This document shows, piece by piece, positions 1-8,079 of a stretch of DNA of 9,605 nt. The stretch comes from Desulfobacterales bacterium (GTDB taxonomy: Bacteria; Desulfobacterota; Desulfobacteria; Desulfobacterales; JAFDCJ01): the NCBI GenBank assembly GCA_029939875.1, contig JAOZSC010000067.1, positions 1 to 9,605 of the forward strand. Direction: 5' to 3'. The position numbers and the translations under genes are program-made. A model generated the notes under the pieces. It was given only the letters and a program-made list of their open reading frames with translations. It made no database searches and was not told the DNA's origin. Each line of letters begins with the position of its first letter. Position 1 is the stretch's first letter.

Positions 1-21
1 CCGGATAAACCGGAAAAATTG

Positions 22-92
22 CCACAAAGGCCCAAAGACACAAAGCAAAACGATTTGCTGTAATTTATCTTTGTGTTTTGGTGTTTTGGTGG
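22..92. repeat. Imperfect long inverted repeat upstream of ugpA
   Basis: Two 24-base arms at 22-45 and 69-92 are complementary at 18 of 24 positions by hand alignment. They are built from CACAAAG/CCAAAG-type words, with a 23-base spacer that contains a smaller dyad, GCAAA (45-49) and TTTGC (54-58). The composition resembles the dispersed CCACAAAGGCACAAAGACAC inverted repeats often seen between genes in environmental bacteria. It could fold in RNA from either strand and may act as a weak terminator for whatever lies upstream, but there is no GC-rich stem with a T run. A function is not shown. Confidence 0.55.
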
Positions 93-140
93 TAAAAATG
101 TCTTGCCATAAAATGCAAAGAAGTAACGATTAAGAATCTA

Positions 141-241
141 ATGACTATCCGTCGTTGCGAGTCGCAAGGCCGAGAGCCGGCCTGCTTTTTTTGCCGCCGG
201 CTTTCAGTCATGCGCGGCTTTTCGTATGCAAACCGCAGCCG
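141..241. other. Dyad-rich leader segment before ugpA
   Basis: Several dyads are packed here. An outer pair ATGACT (141-146) and AGTCAT (206-211) encloses TTGCGA/TCGCAA (155-160 and 162-167). It also encloses two mutually exclusive stems: GGCCG/CGGCC (168-172 and 178-182) and AGCCGGC/GCCGGCT (175-181 and 196-202, with a T7 tract in the loop). A further CGGCT/AGCCG pair (215-219 and 237-241) ends just before the ugpA start. The layout could be a structured mRNA leader or a small dispersed palindromic element. It matches no riboswitch class I can name with confidence. The reading frame of ugpA stays open through it, but the encoded peptide looks unlike a UgpA N-terminus. Confidence 0.4.
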
Positions 242-251
242 AAAGTCCACC

Positions 252-1139
252 ATGGAATCAAGGTCTACTTTTAACAATAAAGTCCTGCCTTACATCCTGC
301 TGGCGCCATCGCTTATTATCATCGCCTATTTTTTATTCTATCCCACCTATGAGACCTTTCGATTAAGCTTCTATCGGTTGGGACCCTTTGGAATCAGAAA
401 AATTTTTATTAGATTTGATAATTTCATCGATCTATTTACCTCGGCAGATTACCTGCACAGCTTCAAAATAAGCTTTATTTTTTCTTTTTCAGTGGTTGCT
501 TTCGGACTGGCCGTTTCCCTGGGGCTGGCGGTGCTGATCAATAAGAAAATTCGGGGCATTAACTTTTACAGACCTGCCCTGATCTGGCCTTATGCCCTTT
601 CCCCCGCAATAGCCGGCGCCCTGTGGGTCTTTCTGTTTGACTCATCAGCCGGATATGTGAATTACTTTTTTTCCCTTCTTTTCGATGTCAAACCCAAGTG
701 GCTGACAACCGGTTCTCTGGCCATCGTTGTGGTCACCGCCGCTGCAACCTGGAAAAACCTGGGATACAATATCATTTTGTTTTTGGCCGGGTTGCAGAAC
801 GTTCCTGAGGATGTTCGCGAAGCGGCTGGAATCGACGGGGCCAACCGTTTCCAGGTATTCTGGAGGATTACCTTCCCCCTGCTGTCTCCCATGACGTTTT
901 TTCTTCTCATTATGAACCTGATTTATTCCTACTTCGGCTCCTTTGGTCTGATCCACGTGATGACCGAAGGCGGGCCGGCTAACGCCACCAATATCTTGAT
1001 CTATGATTTGTATAAGGAGGCCTTTATCAATCATACCGCCGGGCTCGCCTCAGCTGAATCCATCATTTTATTTGCCGTTGTGGTGGTGTTGACCTTTATA
1101 CAGTTCCGGACTTCTGGAAGAGGAGTCCACTATCAATGA
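252..1139 (+). CDS. ugpA: Glycerol-3-phosphate ABC transporter permease UgpA
   Basis: This is one of the two inner-membrane permease subunits of the Ugp importer for sn-glycerol-3-phosphate and glycerophosphodiesters. The protein is very hydrophobic, with about six membrane segments (starting near residues 12, 75, 108, 154, 210 and 268). The cytoplasmic EAA loop that contacts the ATPase is clear at residues 190-213 (EAAGIDGAN, then FPLLSP). Many stretches resemble E. coli UgpA from memory, including LPYILLAPS, the SGG/EGGPANATN-like loop and the final VHYQ. The frame is open from an ATG at 141, but starting at 252 gives 295 residues, the E. coli UgpA length, and removes an atypical Arg/Cys-rich 37-residue extension. 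The ribosome site for 252 is weak (GAAAG at 241-245). It overlaps ugpE by four bases. Substrate is inferred from the family and from the adjacent phosphodiesterase. Confidence 0.88.
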   Translation: MESRSTFNNKVLPYILLAPSLIIIAYFLFYPTYETFRLSFYRLGPFGIRKIFIRFDNFIDLFTSADYLHSFKISFIFSFSVVAFGLAVSLGLAVLINKKIRGINFYRPALIWPYALSPAIAGALWVFLFDSSAGYVNYFFSLLFDVKPKWLTTGSLAIVVVTAAATWKNLGYNIILFLAGLQNVPEDVREAAGIDGANRFQVFWRITFPLLSPMTFFLLIMNLIYSYFGSFGLIHVMTEGGPANATNILIYDLYKEAFINHTAGLASAESIILFAVVVVLTFIQFRTSGRGVHYQ

Positions 1140-1960
1140 GAACACTGCTTGGCAAATATCATGTTTTCACCCATATCGCTCTTTTTGGAGCCGTTCTCAT
1201 CGTGGGCGCGCCTGTGATATTCGGATTTATCATCAGCACCCAAAGCCAAACAGAGGTCTTTAGCTATCCACCCAAACTGCTTCCAGGATCTCATTACAGC
1301 AATTACCTGCAGGCCTGGCAGCAGGTAAATCTGGGACGCATGATGTTCAACAGTGCATTTTGTGCCATCATGGTCGGTCTTGGCAAGTTCGTTATCTCCG
1401 TCATGGCGGCATTTGCGTTTTCCCACTTTGAATTCAGGGGCAAGCAGTTCTGGTTTTTATTGATTCTCATAACGTTGATGCTTCCGATTCCAGTGCGAAT
1501 TGTCCCGTTGTTTGAAATTGTTTCCGATCTTAAATGGGTGGACACATACTGGGGTTTGATCGTTCCCTTCCTGGCCAGTGCCACGGGAACCTTCTTATTT
1601 CGCCAGCATTTTCTAACCATTCCGCATGAACTGACGGATGCGGCCAAGATCGATGGATGCGGACCGATTCGCTTTTTGTTTCAAATCCTGATCCCCTTGT
1701 CCAAAAACACCATCGCCGCATTTGCTGTGATCGAATTCGTGTATATCTGGAATCAATACCTCTGGCCCCTGATTGTGGTAAACAGTGATGAAATGAAGGT
1801 CGTGCAGATCGGCATCAAGATGTTGATCAGCACCGAAGCGATGAACAACTGGGGGGTCATTATGGCAGGAGTTTTGATTGCTGCGGTTCCGCCTTTGCTT
1901 GTCTTTTTCGTGATGCAAAAAAGCTTTATGAAGGGATTCGGATTTATGAGGGAAAAATGA
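1136..1960 (+). CDS. ugpE: Glycerol-3-phosphate ABC transporter permease UgpE
   Basis: This is the second permease subunit, which pairs with UgpA to form the transmembrane channel. At 274 residues it is close to E. coli UgpE (281). Conserved blocks include LITLMLP followed by VRI (about 111-122), SATGTFLFRQ (148-157) and WNQYLWPL (205-212). The EAA loop reads DAAKIDGCGP at 168-177, followed by ILIPLSK, so the first residue is Asp instead of Glu, a mild change. Six membrane segments can be traced. The ATG overlaps the ugpA stop (ATGA) and has a good AGAGGAG site at 1119-1125, so translation is probably coupled. No ATPase gene follows, unlike the E. coli ugpBAECQ order, where ugpC lies between ugpE and ugpQ. 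Confidence 0.9.
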   Translation: MRTLLGKYHVFTHIALFGAVLIVGAPVIFGFIISTQSQTEVFSYPPKLLPGSHYSNYLQAWQQVNLGRMMFNSAFCAIMVGLGKFVISVMAAFAFSHFEFRGKQFWFLLILITLMLPIPVRIVPLFEIVSDLKWVDTYWGLIVPFLASATGTFLFRQHFLTIPHELTDAAKIDGCGPIRFLFQILIPLSKNTIAAFAVIEFVYIWNQYLWPLIVVNSDEMKVVQIGIKMLISTEAMNNWGVIMAGVLIAAVPPLLVFFVMQKSFMKGFGFMREK

Positions 1961-2836
1961 ATGGATATCACTAAAGCCATCGCTTCAAAGGACGATAACA
2001 TAATAAGAAAAAGCAATCCAAACCGATTTTGGATACCGAAAGGAAACCCTGTTTCCATGTTAAATAGTGATCGAATCCCCCCCTTCAACCAGCCCTGGAT
2101 CATCGGCCACAGGGGCTACCGTGCCAAATATCCGGAAAACACGTTGGCTGCCTTTCAGGCCGCAATCGCAGCCGGTGCCCGAATGATCGAGTTGGACGTG
2201 GCTTTAAGCCGTGACCGCCACCTGGTTGTTATTCATGATGCAACCTTGGAGCGCACCACCAACGGGCATGGGTTGGTTGCCGACTTTACCCTGGCGGAAT
2301 TGAAACACCTGGATGCCGGTAGCTGGTTTCAGGCCAAATTTGCGGATCAACGCCTGCCGGAACTATCTGAGGTGCTGGATATTGCAAAAGGCCGAGCGTT
2401 TGTAAATATAGAAATAAAATCACACGCCTACGAGCCCCACCATCCGCCGGATGCCATCGAAAAACAGGTCGTTGCGCTGGTAAAACAAAAAAAAATCGCA
2501 GATACGGTTCTGATATCCAGTTTTGACGGCAATATTTTAAAACAACTGTCTTGTCTGGCCAGTGCACCGGCGCTGGCGCTGATTTCGAAAACACCGGCTG
2601 ACAAACACACCAAAGAGTTTTGCACTCGCATAAAAGCTTTTTCCTGGCATCCCAATCATAAAATCCTCACCCGCCGCCAGGTGGCCGGTATGCAAGCCGT
2701 CGGACTCAAGGTGTTTCCTTACAATGTCGACACCTTCGAGGACTACCAAATGATGATCGACATGAAAGTCGATGGTGTGATCGCCAGTGATCCGATTCTT
2801 ACCCGGCAGTGGTCCCGTATCCGCAAGGCCGCCTAG
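1961..2836 (+). CDS. ugpQ: Glycerophosphodiester phosphodiesterase (UgpQ-like)
   Basis: This enzyme hydrolyses glycerophosphodiesters such as glycerophosphocholine to glycerol-3-phosphate and an alcohol. The GDPD TIM-barrel signature is complete: GHRG with H50/R51, PENT with E59, IELD with metal ligands E77 and D79, H92/D93 in IHDATLERTTNG, and EIK with E151. Later blocks (DAGSW, HPNHK near 230, VDGVIASDP near 270) also resemble E. coli UgpQ. It has no signal peptide, so it should act in the cytoplasm on imported diesters. The ATG at 1961 follows the ugpE stop with no gap and has a strong GAGGG site at 1948-1952. It adds about 32 residues ahead of a second possible ATG at 2057 (291 versus 259 residues). 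The 3' end overlaps an antisense frame belonging to a broken neighbour. Confidence 0.9.
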   Translation: MDITKAIASKDDNIIRKSNPNRFWIPKGNPVSMLNSDRIPPFNQPWIIGHRGYRAKYPENTLAAFQAAIAAGARMIELDVALSRDRHLVVIHDATLERTTNGHGLVADFTLAELKHLDAGSWFQAKFADQRLPELSEVLDIAKGRAFVNIEIKSHAYEPHHPPDAIEKQVVALVKQKKIADTVLISSFDGNILKQLSCLASAPALALISKTPADKHTKEFCTRIKAFSWHPNHKILTRRQVAGMQAVGLKVFPYNVDTFEDYQMMIDMKVDGVIASDPILTRQWSRIRKAA

Positions 2837-3274
2837 ACAACAGAGCGATCCGATCCAGCAGCTCAACTCCTCCCAGGCACCCACTGCATTCCTGACACTT
2901 CGGGTGTCATTTTTATCTTCAACCCATACTCTTAGAAATCTCCCCATCAGCTTGGCCGGTTGGCTGCGGCCCTGTTCGACCTTGAGACGATACTGCCGAC
3001 CGAGATAAACGAGGGTTTCTCCGCTGATGTATTTTTTCGGTGCCGGCAGCGGGTGATACCTTTCAAGTGTATCGAGCTTGCGGACGATCCAGGCCGCTTT
3101 TTTCATCATTGCGGCCCGAATCTGTTCTTCGTTGGCAGTGGCCGGTGCAAACACATCCACGGTTAGTTCCGGCGCAACGACGATGCGCAGCCGTTTGCGG
3201 TCTTCACGATGAAGCCTGTATTTGATCCTGCGGAAACCGAAATCAATCACATTCATGGAGCCTTCAATCTTCAT
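2537..3274 (-). pseudogene. Truncated YgjP/DUF45-type metallopeptidase
   Basis: The first 134 residues (3274 down to 2873) read like the N-terminal half of the M48-like YgjP/DUF45 family often encoded just after hsdR. Features are the FGFRRIKYRL opening, the RLRIVVAPELTVDVFAP strand pair, KKAAWIVRKL, the GETLVYLGRQYRLKV block and RFLRVWV. Family members then continue into a helical domain with a zinc-binding HExxH motif. Here the frame instead passes through 36 non-homologous bases and then runs about 300 bases antisense to ugpQ before a stop at 2537. No HExxH is present, so protease activity is not expected. The start at 3274 overlaps the hsdR end by 11 bases and has an AGAGGTGG ribosome site about 10 bases upstream; an ATG at 3256 is an alternative. 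The gene may still be expressed as a short non-catalytic protein. Confidence 0.7.
2893..2915 (+). terminator. Candidate terminator of the ugp operon
   Basis: A perfect 6-bp stem TGACAC (2893-2898) and GTGTCA (2904-2909) with a five-base TTCGG loop is followed at once by T5 (2910-2914). It lies 57 bases after the ugpQ stop, so it is well placed to end plus-strand transcription. The stem is short, and the same bases encode residues of the truncated metallopeptidase on the minus strand, so it may be fortuitous. Confidence 0.4.
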
Positions 3275-6200
3275 TGGCGATCGCCACCTCTATACAGCGG
3301 TCTATAATGGCATCGTGGTCATTCAGTGAGTGGTTCAAGCCGCGCTTTTCCTCAATTTCGAACAGAATATCATCAATTTCCCCCCGCATTTTGTTGACGG
3401 CGTCAGGATTGGTGCGCCACTCGCGAATCTTATGCCGGGCGATGCGGTCAACGATTTCAATGGCAATTTCCGCCCCTGTCTTTTTGTTATACGTGCCGTA
3501 TGCTGCGATCCGTTCGCGCACCTGTCCGAAGTAGCGCCGCGCCATATCCTTTCCCACAAGTTCGGCCGGGATATCGTCATCGGTGTGGGTAACGACTTTT
3601 GTGGAGATATCGTTGATTTTTTCCAGCGCTTCCAGGGCTCGCAGCCGACCCTCGTGATAGGCATCGATCACTTCTTCAAGGAGCCTGGAAAACTTTTTGT
3701 AAAATGCGGGATCTTTGGCCATTTCCTGTTCGATGACATGGCGGGTGGCGGAAGCAATCATATCGGCTTTGGCGCCGGGGCTTTTGCCGTTTTCCTCTAT
3801 AACCCGCCGGCGTTCACCTTCATTTAAAAGGTTGATGGGTTTACAGAGTTGTTCCACTTCACCGGCACCCACGTAGGTATCAATCAGCTTTTTGATTCTG
3901 GGCTCATATTCGGAAAAATTAATGGCTTCCTGGTAGCGGAAGGTGACCGCCGCCCTGAGATTCTGGAAAAACTTGAGATCCTTTTTGTAGCGTTCGATGG
4001 TTTCCCGCTTGGTGGCTTCCAGAAAATTACTCGATGACAATGCCAGCGCAAGGGTACACGCAAACAGGCTGAAGCGTTCGTAAAACCGGTTTCGCAGGTC
4101 GGCATCCCGCAGATGCATTTCATAGGCCTCAGGATCTTTAGATCCCTTCACTTGGGTGAAAAGCTCCCACAGGTTCGAGTGCATCTGCGGCAGTTTGGCA
4201 GCCTGATCGGCGATATAGGTTACGGTTTGCTCAAGATCCATGCGGTCGTAATCCGCCAGTTGACTGTAGAAATCAATGGCTTCATTCAGGCTTTCGATCA
4301 CGCCGCTGTAATCGAGGATCAGGCCGCTTTCCTTGCCCTCGTGCAGGCGATTGACGCGGGCGATGGCCTGCAGCAGGGTATGTTCTTTCAGCTTGCGGGC
4401 CAGGTACAAAACGGTGTTGCGGGGCGCATCGAAACCGGTCAGGAGCTTATCGACCACGATGATGATTTCCGGCGTTTCACCGTGTTTGAAGGCATTGATC
4501 AACTGTTTGTTGTATTTTTGTTCGGACCCGTAGCGATCCATCATCGCCTGCCAGAAATTCTTCTCGGTTTGCGACGGCCCGGCGCCGTGGTTTTCGCCTT
4601 CCAGCTGGGAAGGAGCGGAAATCAGCACTTCGGTGGATACCATTTGAAAGCCGTCCATAAACTGTTTGTAGGCCAGGGCGGTCTGCTTGTCGGGCGTCAC
4701 CAGTTGGCCCTTTAGACCGGTATGCTGATAAAAAATACTGTAATGAAGGCCGACATCCCAGGCGATCATGCGCACTTTCTGAATTGCTTTATTCAGTTGA
4801 CGCTCGGTGGAAAACTTTCTTTTGAGATCCGCCTGCTGTTCTTTGGTCAACGCCAGGGTTATTTTTTCGAACCAGCCGTCGATGGACTTTTTGTCAACTT
4901 CCTGCGGGACATGGCGGGCCTCATACAAAAGCGGCACCACGGCGCCGTCTTTGACGGCCCGCGCGATGGTGTAGGCCGGCTGAAAAAGATCGCCGAACTG
5001 GGAAAAGGTGTTTTTTTTGGCAGATTTGGCCAGGGGTGTGCCAGTAAAAGCGATAAAGCAGGCACCCTTCAAGGCCAGTCGCATGCGGGCGTGCTGCTCG
5101 CTGTACTGGCTGCGGTGTCCCTCATCCACCAGCACGAAGGTGTCGCGATCGGCCTGCAGGCTTTTGTTGGACGCGGCCACCGCAAACTTGTGGATCAGGG
5201 TGGTGACGATATGAGTGCGATGATCCTGCAGCAGTTCAATCAAATGTTTGCCGGTATTGGCCTGTTCCGGCTCCAGGCTGCAAGCACGAAAAGTGCCGCA
5301 GATCTGGTCATCCAGATCGATGCGGTCGGTTACCAGAACGATTTTGGGGTTGGTGATAGCCGGGTGCAGGGCCAGCGATTTGGCCAGCATCACCATGGTC
5401 AGGGATTTGCCGCTGCCCTGGGTATGCCAGACCACGCCACCCGGGCGCGGTCCGGTTGAATGGTCGCTTAAAACCCGCCGGATGATATCATGAACCGTAA
5501 AATACTGCTGATAGCGGGCGATCTTTTTGGTACCGTTGTCAAATAAAATAAACTTATAGGCCAGCTCCAGCAGACGCTCGGGCCGGCACAGGACGTAAAG
5601 AGCGCGGTCCTGTTGGTAAACTTCGCGCCCCTGGTCGAGAATCTTTCGGTAATCGTTGTTAACATCTGCAAACGGGCCGGACAGCAGCAGATCCATATCC
5701 TTTTGATCCAGAGGTGTATCCAGCAGCGTTCGGATGGGGTCGTCAAGGCGGTCTTCCTGCCAGGCGGCCCAGAACTGCCGCAGGGTGCCGGTGGTGCCGT
5801 AGCGGGCCTTGTCCCGCGCCAGGGCCAGAATTAACTGGTTGTATAAAAAAAGTTGGGGAATGCCGTCTCTGGCCTGATAACCGGATAACTGGTCGATGGC
5901 CAGTTCGATCGGCTTCTTTTTGACCTGCGTGTAAGCGGAGCGTTTGCATTCGATCACCACCAGCGGTATGCCGTTGACGAACAGAACAATATCCGGAATG
6001 TAATGCTTTTCATATCCGAGGCGCTCGACCTTGAACTCGGCCGTGCAATGAAAGGTGTTGTTGGCCGGGTTTTTCCAGTCGATATAGTCGATGGTAAAAC
6101 TCTTGGTATCGCCCTCGACGGTCTGGGGCACACTGGTGCCCAGGCATAACAGGTCATAAATCTGCTCATTTTCGTGCAGCGCGCCGGTAGCCCGAAAACT

Positions 6201-6479
6201 TTTAATCGTCTGAACCGCATTCTGGATGGCGTTTTCGGTAAAGGGCTGGACGGCGCCTTTGAATTTGTAATGGCAATGTTCGCGGATGTGCTCGATCAGG
6301 ATCGGCTCCAAAACGACGGCCCCCAGCCGCCCGTTGCGCAGCTTGGCGGTTTGCTCCGGTGGCAGATACTGCCAGCCCATCTGCATTAATAGATGCAGGG
6401 CCGGAAGCTGGGACTGGACCTTTTCCAGATAGCTGGGCAGTTCGTGCTCGGGTGCGCCAAATGCGGTTTGCTTTTCCAT
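3264..6479 (-). CDS. hsdR: Type I restriction enzyme R subunit (HsdR)
   Basis: This is the motor and nuclease subunit of a type I restriction-modification complex: it translocates DNA using ATP and cuts at a distance from unmodified sites. The 1071 residues are a normal length. In order there is an N-terminal PD-(D/E)xK nuclease with D163 and E177-C-K179 (PDIVLFVNG, then VVIECKR), followed by a superfamily 2 translocase. The translocase has Walker A QGSGKS at 354-359, a DEGH motif II at 452-455, TGTP motif III at 479-482, LLTGFDAP at 679-686 and the motif VI region QAIARVNR at 704-711. A C-terminal helical region for binding the methylase follows. The start is well supported by AGGAG six bases before the ATG. 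It is third in the hsdS-hsdM-hsdR operon, 68 bases after hsdM across an inverted repeat. No frame break or lost catalytic residue is visible. Confidence 0.95.
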   Translation of the reverse strand: MEKQTAFGAPEHELPSYLEKVQSQLPALHLLMQMGWQYLPPEQTAKLRNGRLGAVVLEPILIEHIREHCHYKFKGAVQPFTENAIQNAVQTIKSFRATGALHENEQIYDLLCLGTSVPQTVEGDTKSFTIDYIDWKNPANNTFHCTAEFKVERLGYEKHYIPDIVLFVNGIPLVVIECKRSAYTQVKKKPIELAIDQLSGYQARDGIPQLFLYNQLILALARDKARYGTTGTLRQFWAAWQEDRLDDPIRTLLDTPLDQKDMDLLLSGPFADVNNDYRKILDQGREVYQQDRALYVLCRPERLLELAYKFILFDNGTKKIARYQQYFTVHDIIRRVLSDHSTGPRPGGVVWHTQGSGKSLTMVMLAKSLALHPAITNPKIVLVTDRIDLDDQICGTFRACSLEPEQANTGKHLIELLQDHRTHIVTTLIHKFAVAASNKSLQADRDTFVLVDEGHRSQYSEQHARMRLALKGACFIAFTGTPLAKSAKKNTFSQFGDLFQPAYTIARAVKDGAVVPLLYEARHVPQEVDKKSIDGWFEKITLALTKEQQADLKRKFSTERQLNKAIQKVRMIAWDVGLHYSIFYQHTGLKGQLVTPDKQTALAYKQFMDGFQMVSTEVLISAPSQLEGENHGAGPSQTEKNFWQAMMDRYGSEQKYNKQLINAFKHGETPEIIIVVDKLLTGFDAPRNTVLYLARKLKEHTLLQAIARVNRLHEGKESGLILDYSGVIESLNEAIDFYSQLADYDRMDLEQTVTYIADQAAKLPQMHSNLWELFTQVKGSKDPEAYEMHLRDADLRNRFYERFSLFACTLALALSSSNFLEATKRETIERYKKDLKFFQNLRAAVTFRYQEAINFSEYEPRIKKLIDTYVGAGEVEQLCKPINLLNEGERRRVIEENGKSPGAKADMIASATRHVIEQEMAKDPAFYKKFSRLLEEVIDAYHEGRLRALEALEKINDISTKVVTHTDDDIPAELVGKDMARRYFGQVRERIAAYGTYNKKTGAEIAIEIVDRIARHKIREWRTNPDAVNKMRGEIDDILFEIEEKRGLNHSLNDHDAIIDRCIEVAIANED

Positions 6480-6496
6480 AAAGTGCTCCTGTTTTT

Positions 6497-6574
6497 AACC
6501 ACGAAATACACAAAATACCCGAACCAGTCCTATCAGTTTGTTAAATTTTAGTGTGTTTCGTGTATTTCGTGGTT
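6497..6574. repeat. Inverted repeat between hsdM and hsdR
   Basis: The arms AACCACGAAATACAC (6497-6511) and GTGTATTTCGTGGTT (6560-6574) are perfectly complementary over 15 bases. Complementarity continues imperfectly inward for several more bases and outward into flanking T/A tracts. The spacer is 48 bases. The element resembles dispersed ACCACGAAATACACGAA repeats seen between genes in many environmental bacteria. The right arm lies inside the hsdM reading frame and supplies its last codons; the left arm ends 17 bases before the hsdR start. In hsd mRNA it would form a long hairpin between the two cistrons. Confidence 0.75.
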
Positions 6575-8065
6575 CAAAAACCCCAGCTCCTTCAGGTAGT
6601 GGTTCATCTTCGCCTGGGTCTCCACCAGCTCGGCTTCGATCTGTTCGATTTCCTTTTGGGTGGCGGCAATATCAATTTCAGGCTCCGGCTCGAAAGTGTC
6701 CATATAGCGCGGAATATTGAGGTTGAATTCGTTTTCTTTGATTTCCGCAAAAGAAGCAGGATAGGCGTACTTATCGACCGCCTGTTTTTTGCGAAAGGTC
6801 GTCACGATCTTTTCGATGTCCTGGGGCCGCAGCTTGTTCTGATTGGTGCTTTGCTCGAATTCGCGGCTGGCATCGATGAAAAGAACCTCGCGACCGGGCG
6901 GGCGGGATTTGTCGAAGATCATTAGGGCGGCCGGAATGCCGGTGCCGTAAAACAGGTTTGCCGGCAGGCCGATGACAGCGTCCAAAAGATTTTCCCGGAT
7001 AACCGCTTCACGAATTTTGCCTTCCTGGCCGCCACGAAACAGCACCCCATGGGGCACCACCACACCGACGCGGCCGGTGCCTTCTGCGGCGGTGGCCAGC
7101 ATATGGCTGATAAAGGCCCAGTCGCCTTTGCTTTTGGGCGGAATGCCGCGCTGGAAACGGGCATAACGATCTTCGGCAGCTATTTCCTGGCCCCATTTGT
7201 CCAGCGAAAAGGGAGGATTGGCGATCACGATATCGAATTTCATCAAGGCGTCGTCTTCGACAAACTGGGGATGCCGGATGGTGTCTTCCCATTGAATATG
7301 CGCGGAGTCCACCTCGTGCAGAAACATGTTCATCTTACACAAAGCCCAGGTGCTGCCGTTCATTTCCTGGCCGTAAAGGGAAAAATCGTTCGAACCGACC
7401 TGCTTGCCGGCTCGGATTAAAAGCGACCCGGAGCCGCAGGCCGGATCGCAGATACGATCTCCCTTTTGCGGGGCCACGAGCCGGGCCAGGGTTTCTGAAA
7501 CCGTCGCCGGGGTATAAAACTCACCGGCCTTTTTACCGGCACTGGCTGCAAATTTTTCGATCAAATACTCATAAACATCACCGATAATGTCCATATCGCC
7601 ATTGTCGTCCGGCCTCAGATCCAGGGCTGCAAAATCCTCCAGCAGATTCTTGAGCCGGTTGTTGCGCTGGCGGGCCTGGCCCAGGTTGGCTTCGCTATTG
7701 AAATCGATGTTGCGAAAGACATTGTGAAGTTTGGCTTTGTTCGCGTCTTCAATGCTTTCAAGCACCGTGTTGATGGTCTGGCCGATATCGCTGTTGTTTC
7801 GGTGTGCATAAAGATAATCAAAGGATGCTTCTTTGCTGACAATAAAGCGCTCGCGCACCATGGCCCGTTCGATTCTCACCTGGTCTCCTTTGTATTTTTT
7901 CTCAAACTCGGCCAGTTTGTATTTTCTGATATCGCTGAGATATTTCACGAACAGCATGGTCAGGATGTAATCTTTATACATGGACGGATCGATGAAGCCG
8001 CGAAAGGTGTCGCAGGCCCGCCAGACCACATTGAAAATCTCAGTTTTTCTTTGTTGTTCGTTCAT
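6548..8065 (-). CDS. hsdM: Type I modification methylase M subunit (HsdM)
   Basis: This subunit is the N6-adenine DNA methyltransferase that modifies the host site and forms the core of the type I complex with HsdS. From the ATG at 8065 it has 505 residues, a usual length. An N-terminal helical HsdM_N domain (about 1-150) is followed by GEFYTP (181-186), the SAM-binding motif I DPACGSG (207-213) and the catalytic NPPF (283-286). A C-terminal helical tail (about 465-495) likely contacts HsdS. The ATG at 8065 has a GAGGA ribosome site seven bases upstream and begins 14 bases after the hsdS stop. A TTG at 8110 would add 15 unlikely residues overlapping hsdS. The last eight residues (NHEIHETH) come from the inverted repeat at 6497-6574 and are probably not ancestral. 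Confidence 0.94.
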   Translation of the reverse strand: MNEQQRKTEIFNVVWRACDTFRGFIDPSMYKDYILTMLFVKYLSDIRKYKLAEFEKKYKGDQVRIERAMVRERFIVSKEASFDYLYAHRNNSDIGQTINTVLESIEDANKAKLHNVFRNIDFNSEANLGQARQRNNRLKNLLEDFAALDLRPDDNGDMDIIGDVYEYLIEKFAASAGKKAGEFYTPATVSETLARLVAPQKGDRICDPACGSGSLLIRAGKQVGSNDFSLYGQEMNGSTWALCKMNMFLHEVDSAHIQWEDTIRHPQFVEDDALMKFDIVIANPPFSLDKWGQEIAAEDRYARFQRGIPPKSKGDWAFISHMLATAAEGTGRVGVVVPHGVLFRGGQEGKIREAVIRENLLDAVIGLPANLFYGTGIPAALMIFDKSRPPGREVLFIDASREFEQSTNQNKLRPQDIEKIVTTFRKKQAVDKYAYPASFAEIKENEFNLNIPRYMDTFEPEPEIDIAATQKEIEQIEAELVETQAKMNHYLKELGFLNHEIHETH

Positions 8066-8079
8066 TTTGCCATCCTCGT

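Noticed and set aside
22..92. CRISPR-like repeat
   Set aside because: There are only two arms in inverted orientation, with no regularly spaced direct repeats and no cas genes.
103..130. Possible sigma-70 promoter for ugpA (TTGCCA with AACGAT after 16 bases)
   Set aside because: The -10 match is too poor to support, and no phosphate-regulon box could be recognised nearby.
141..251. Upstream start for ugpA
   Set aside because: The added 37 residues are Arg/Cys-rich, derive from dyad sequence, and do not resemble UgpA; the start at 252 gives the E. coli UgpA length.
4113..5459. Two long plus-strand open frames (about 200 and 245 codons) opposite hsdR
   Set aside because: They are antisense to a fully conserved HsdR frame, including its Walker A and DEGH motifs, and the translations show no recognisable domain.
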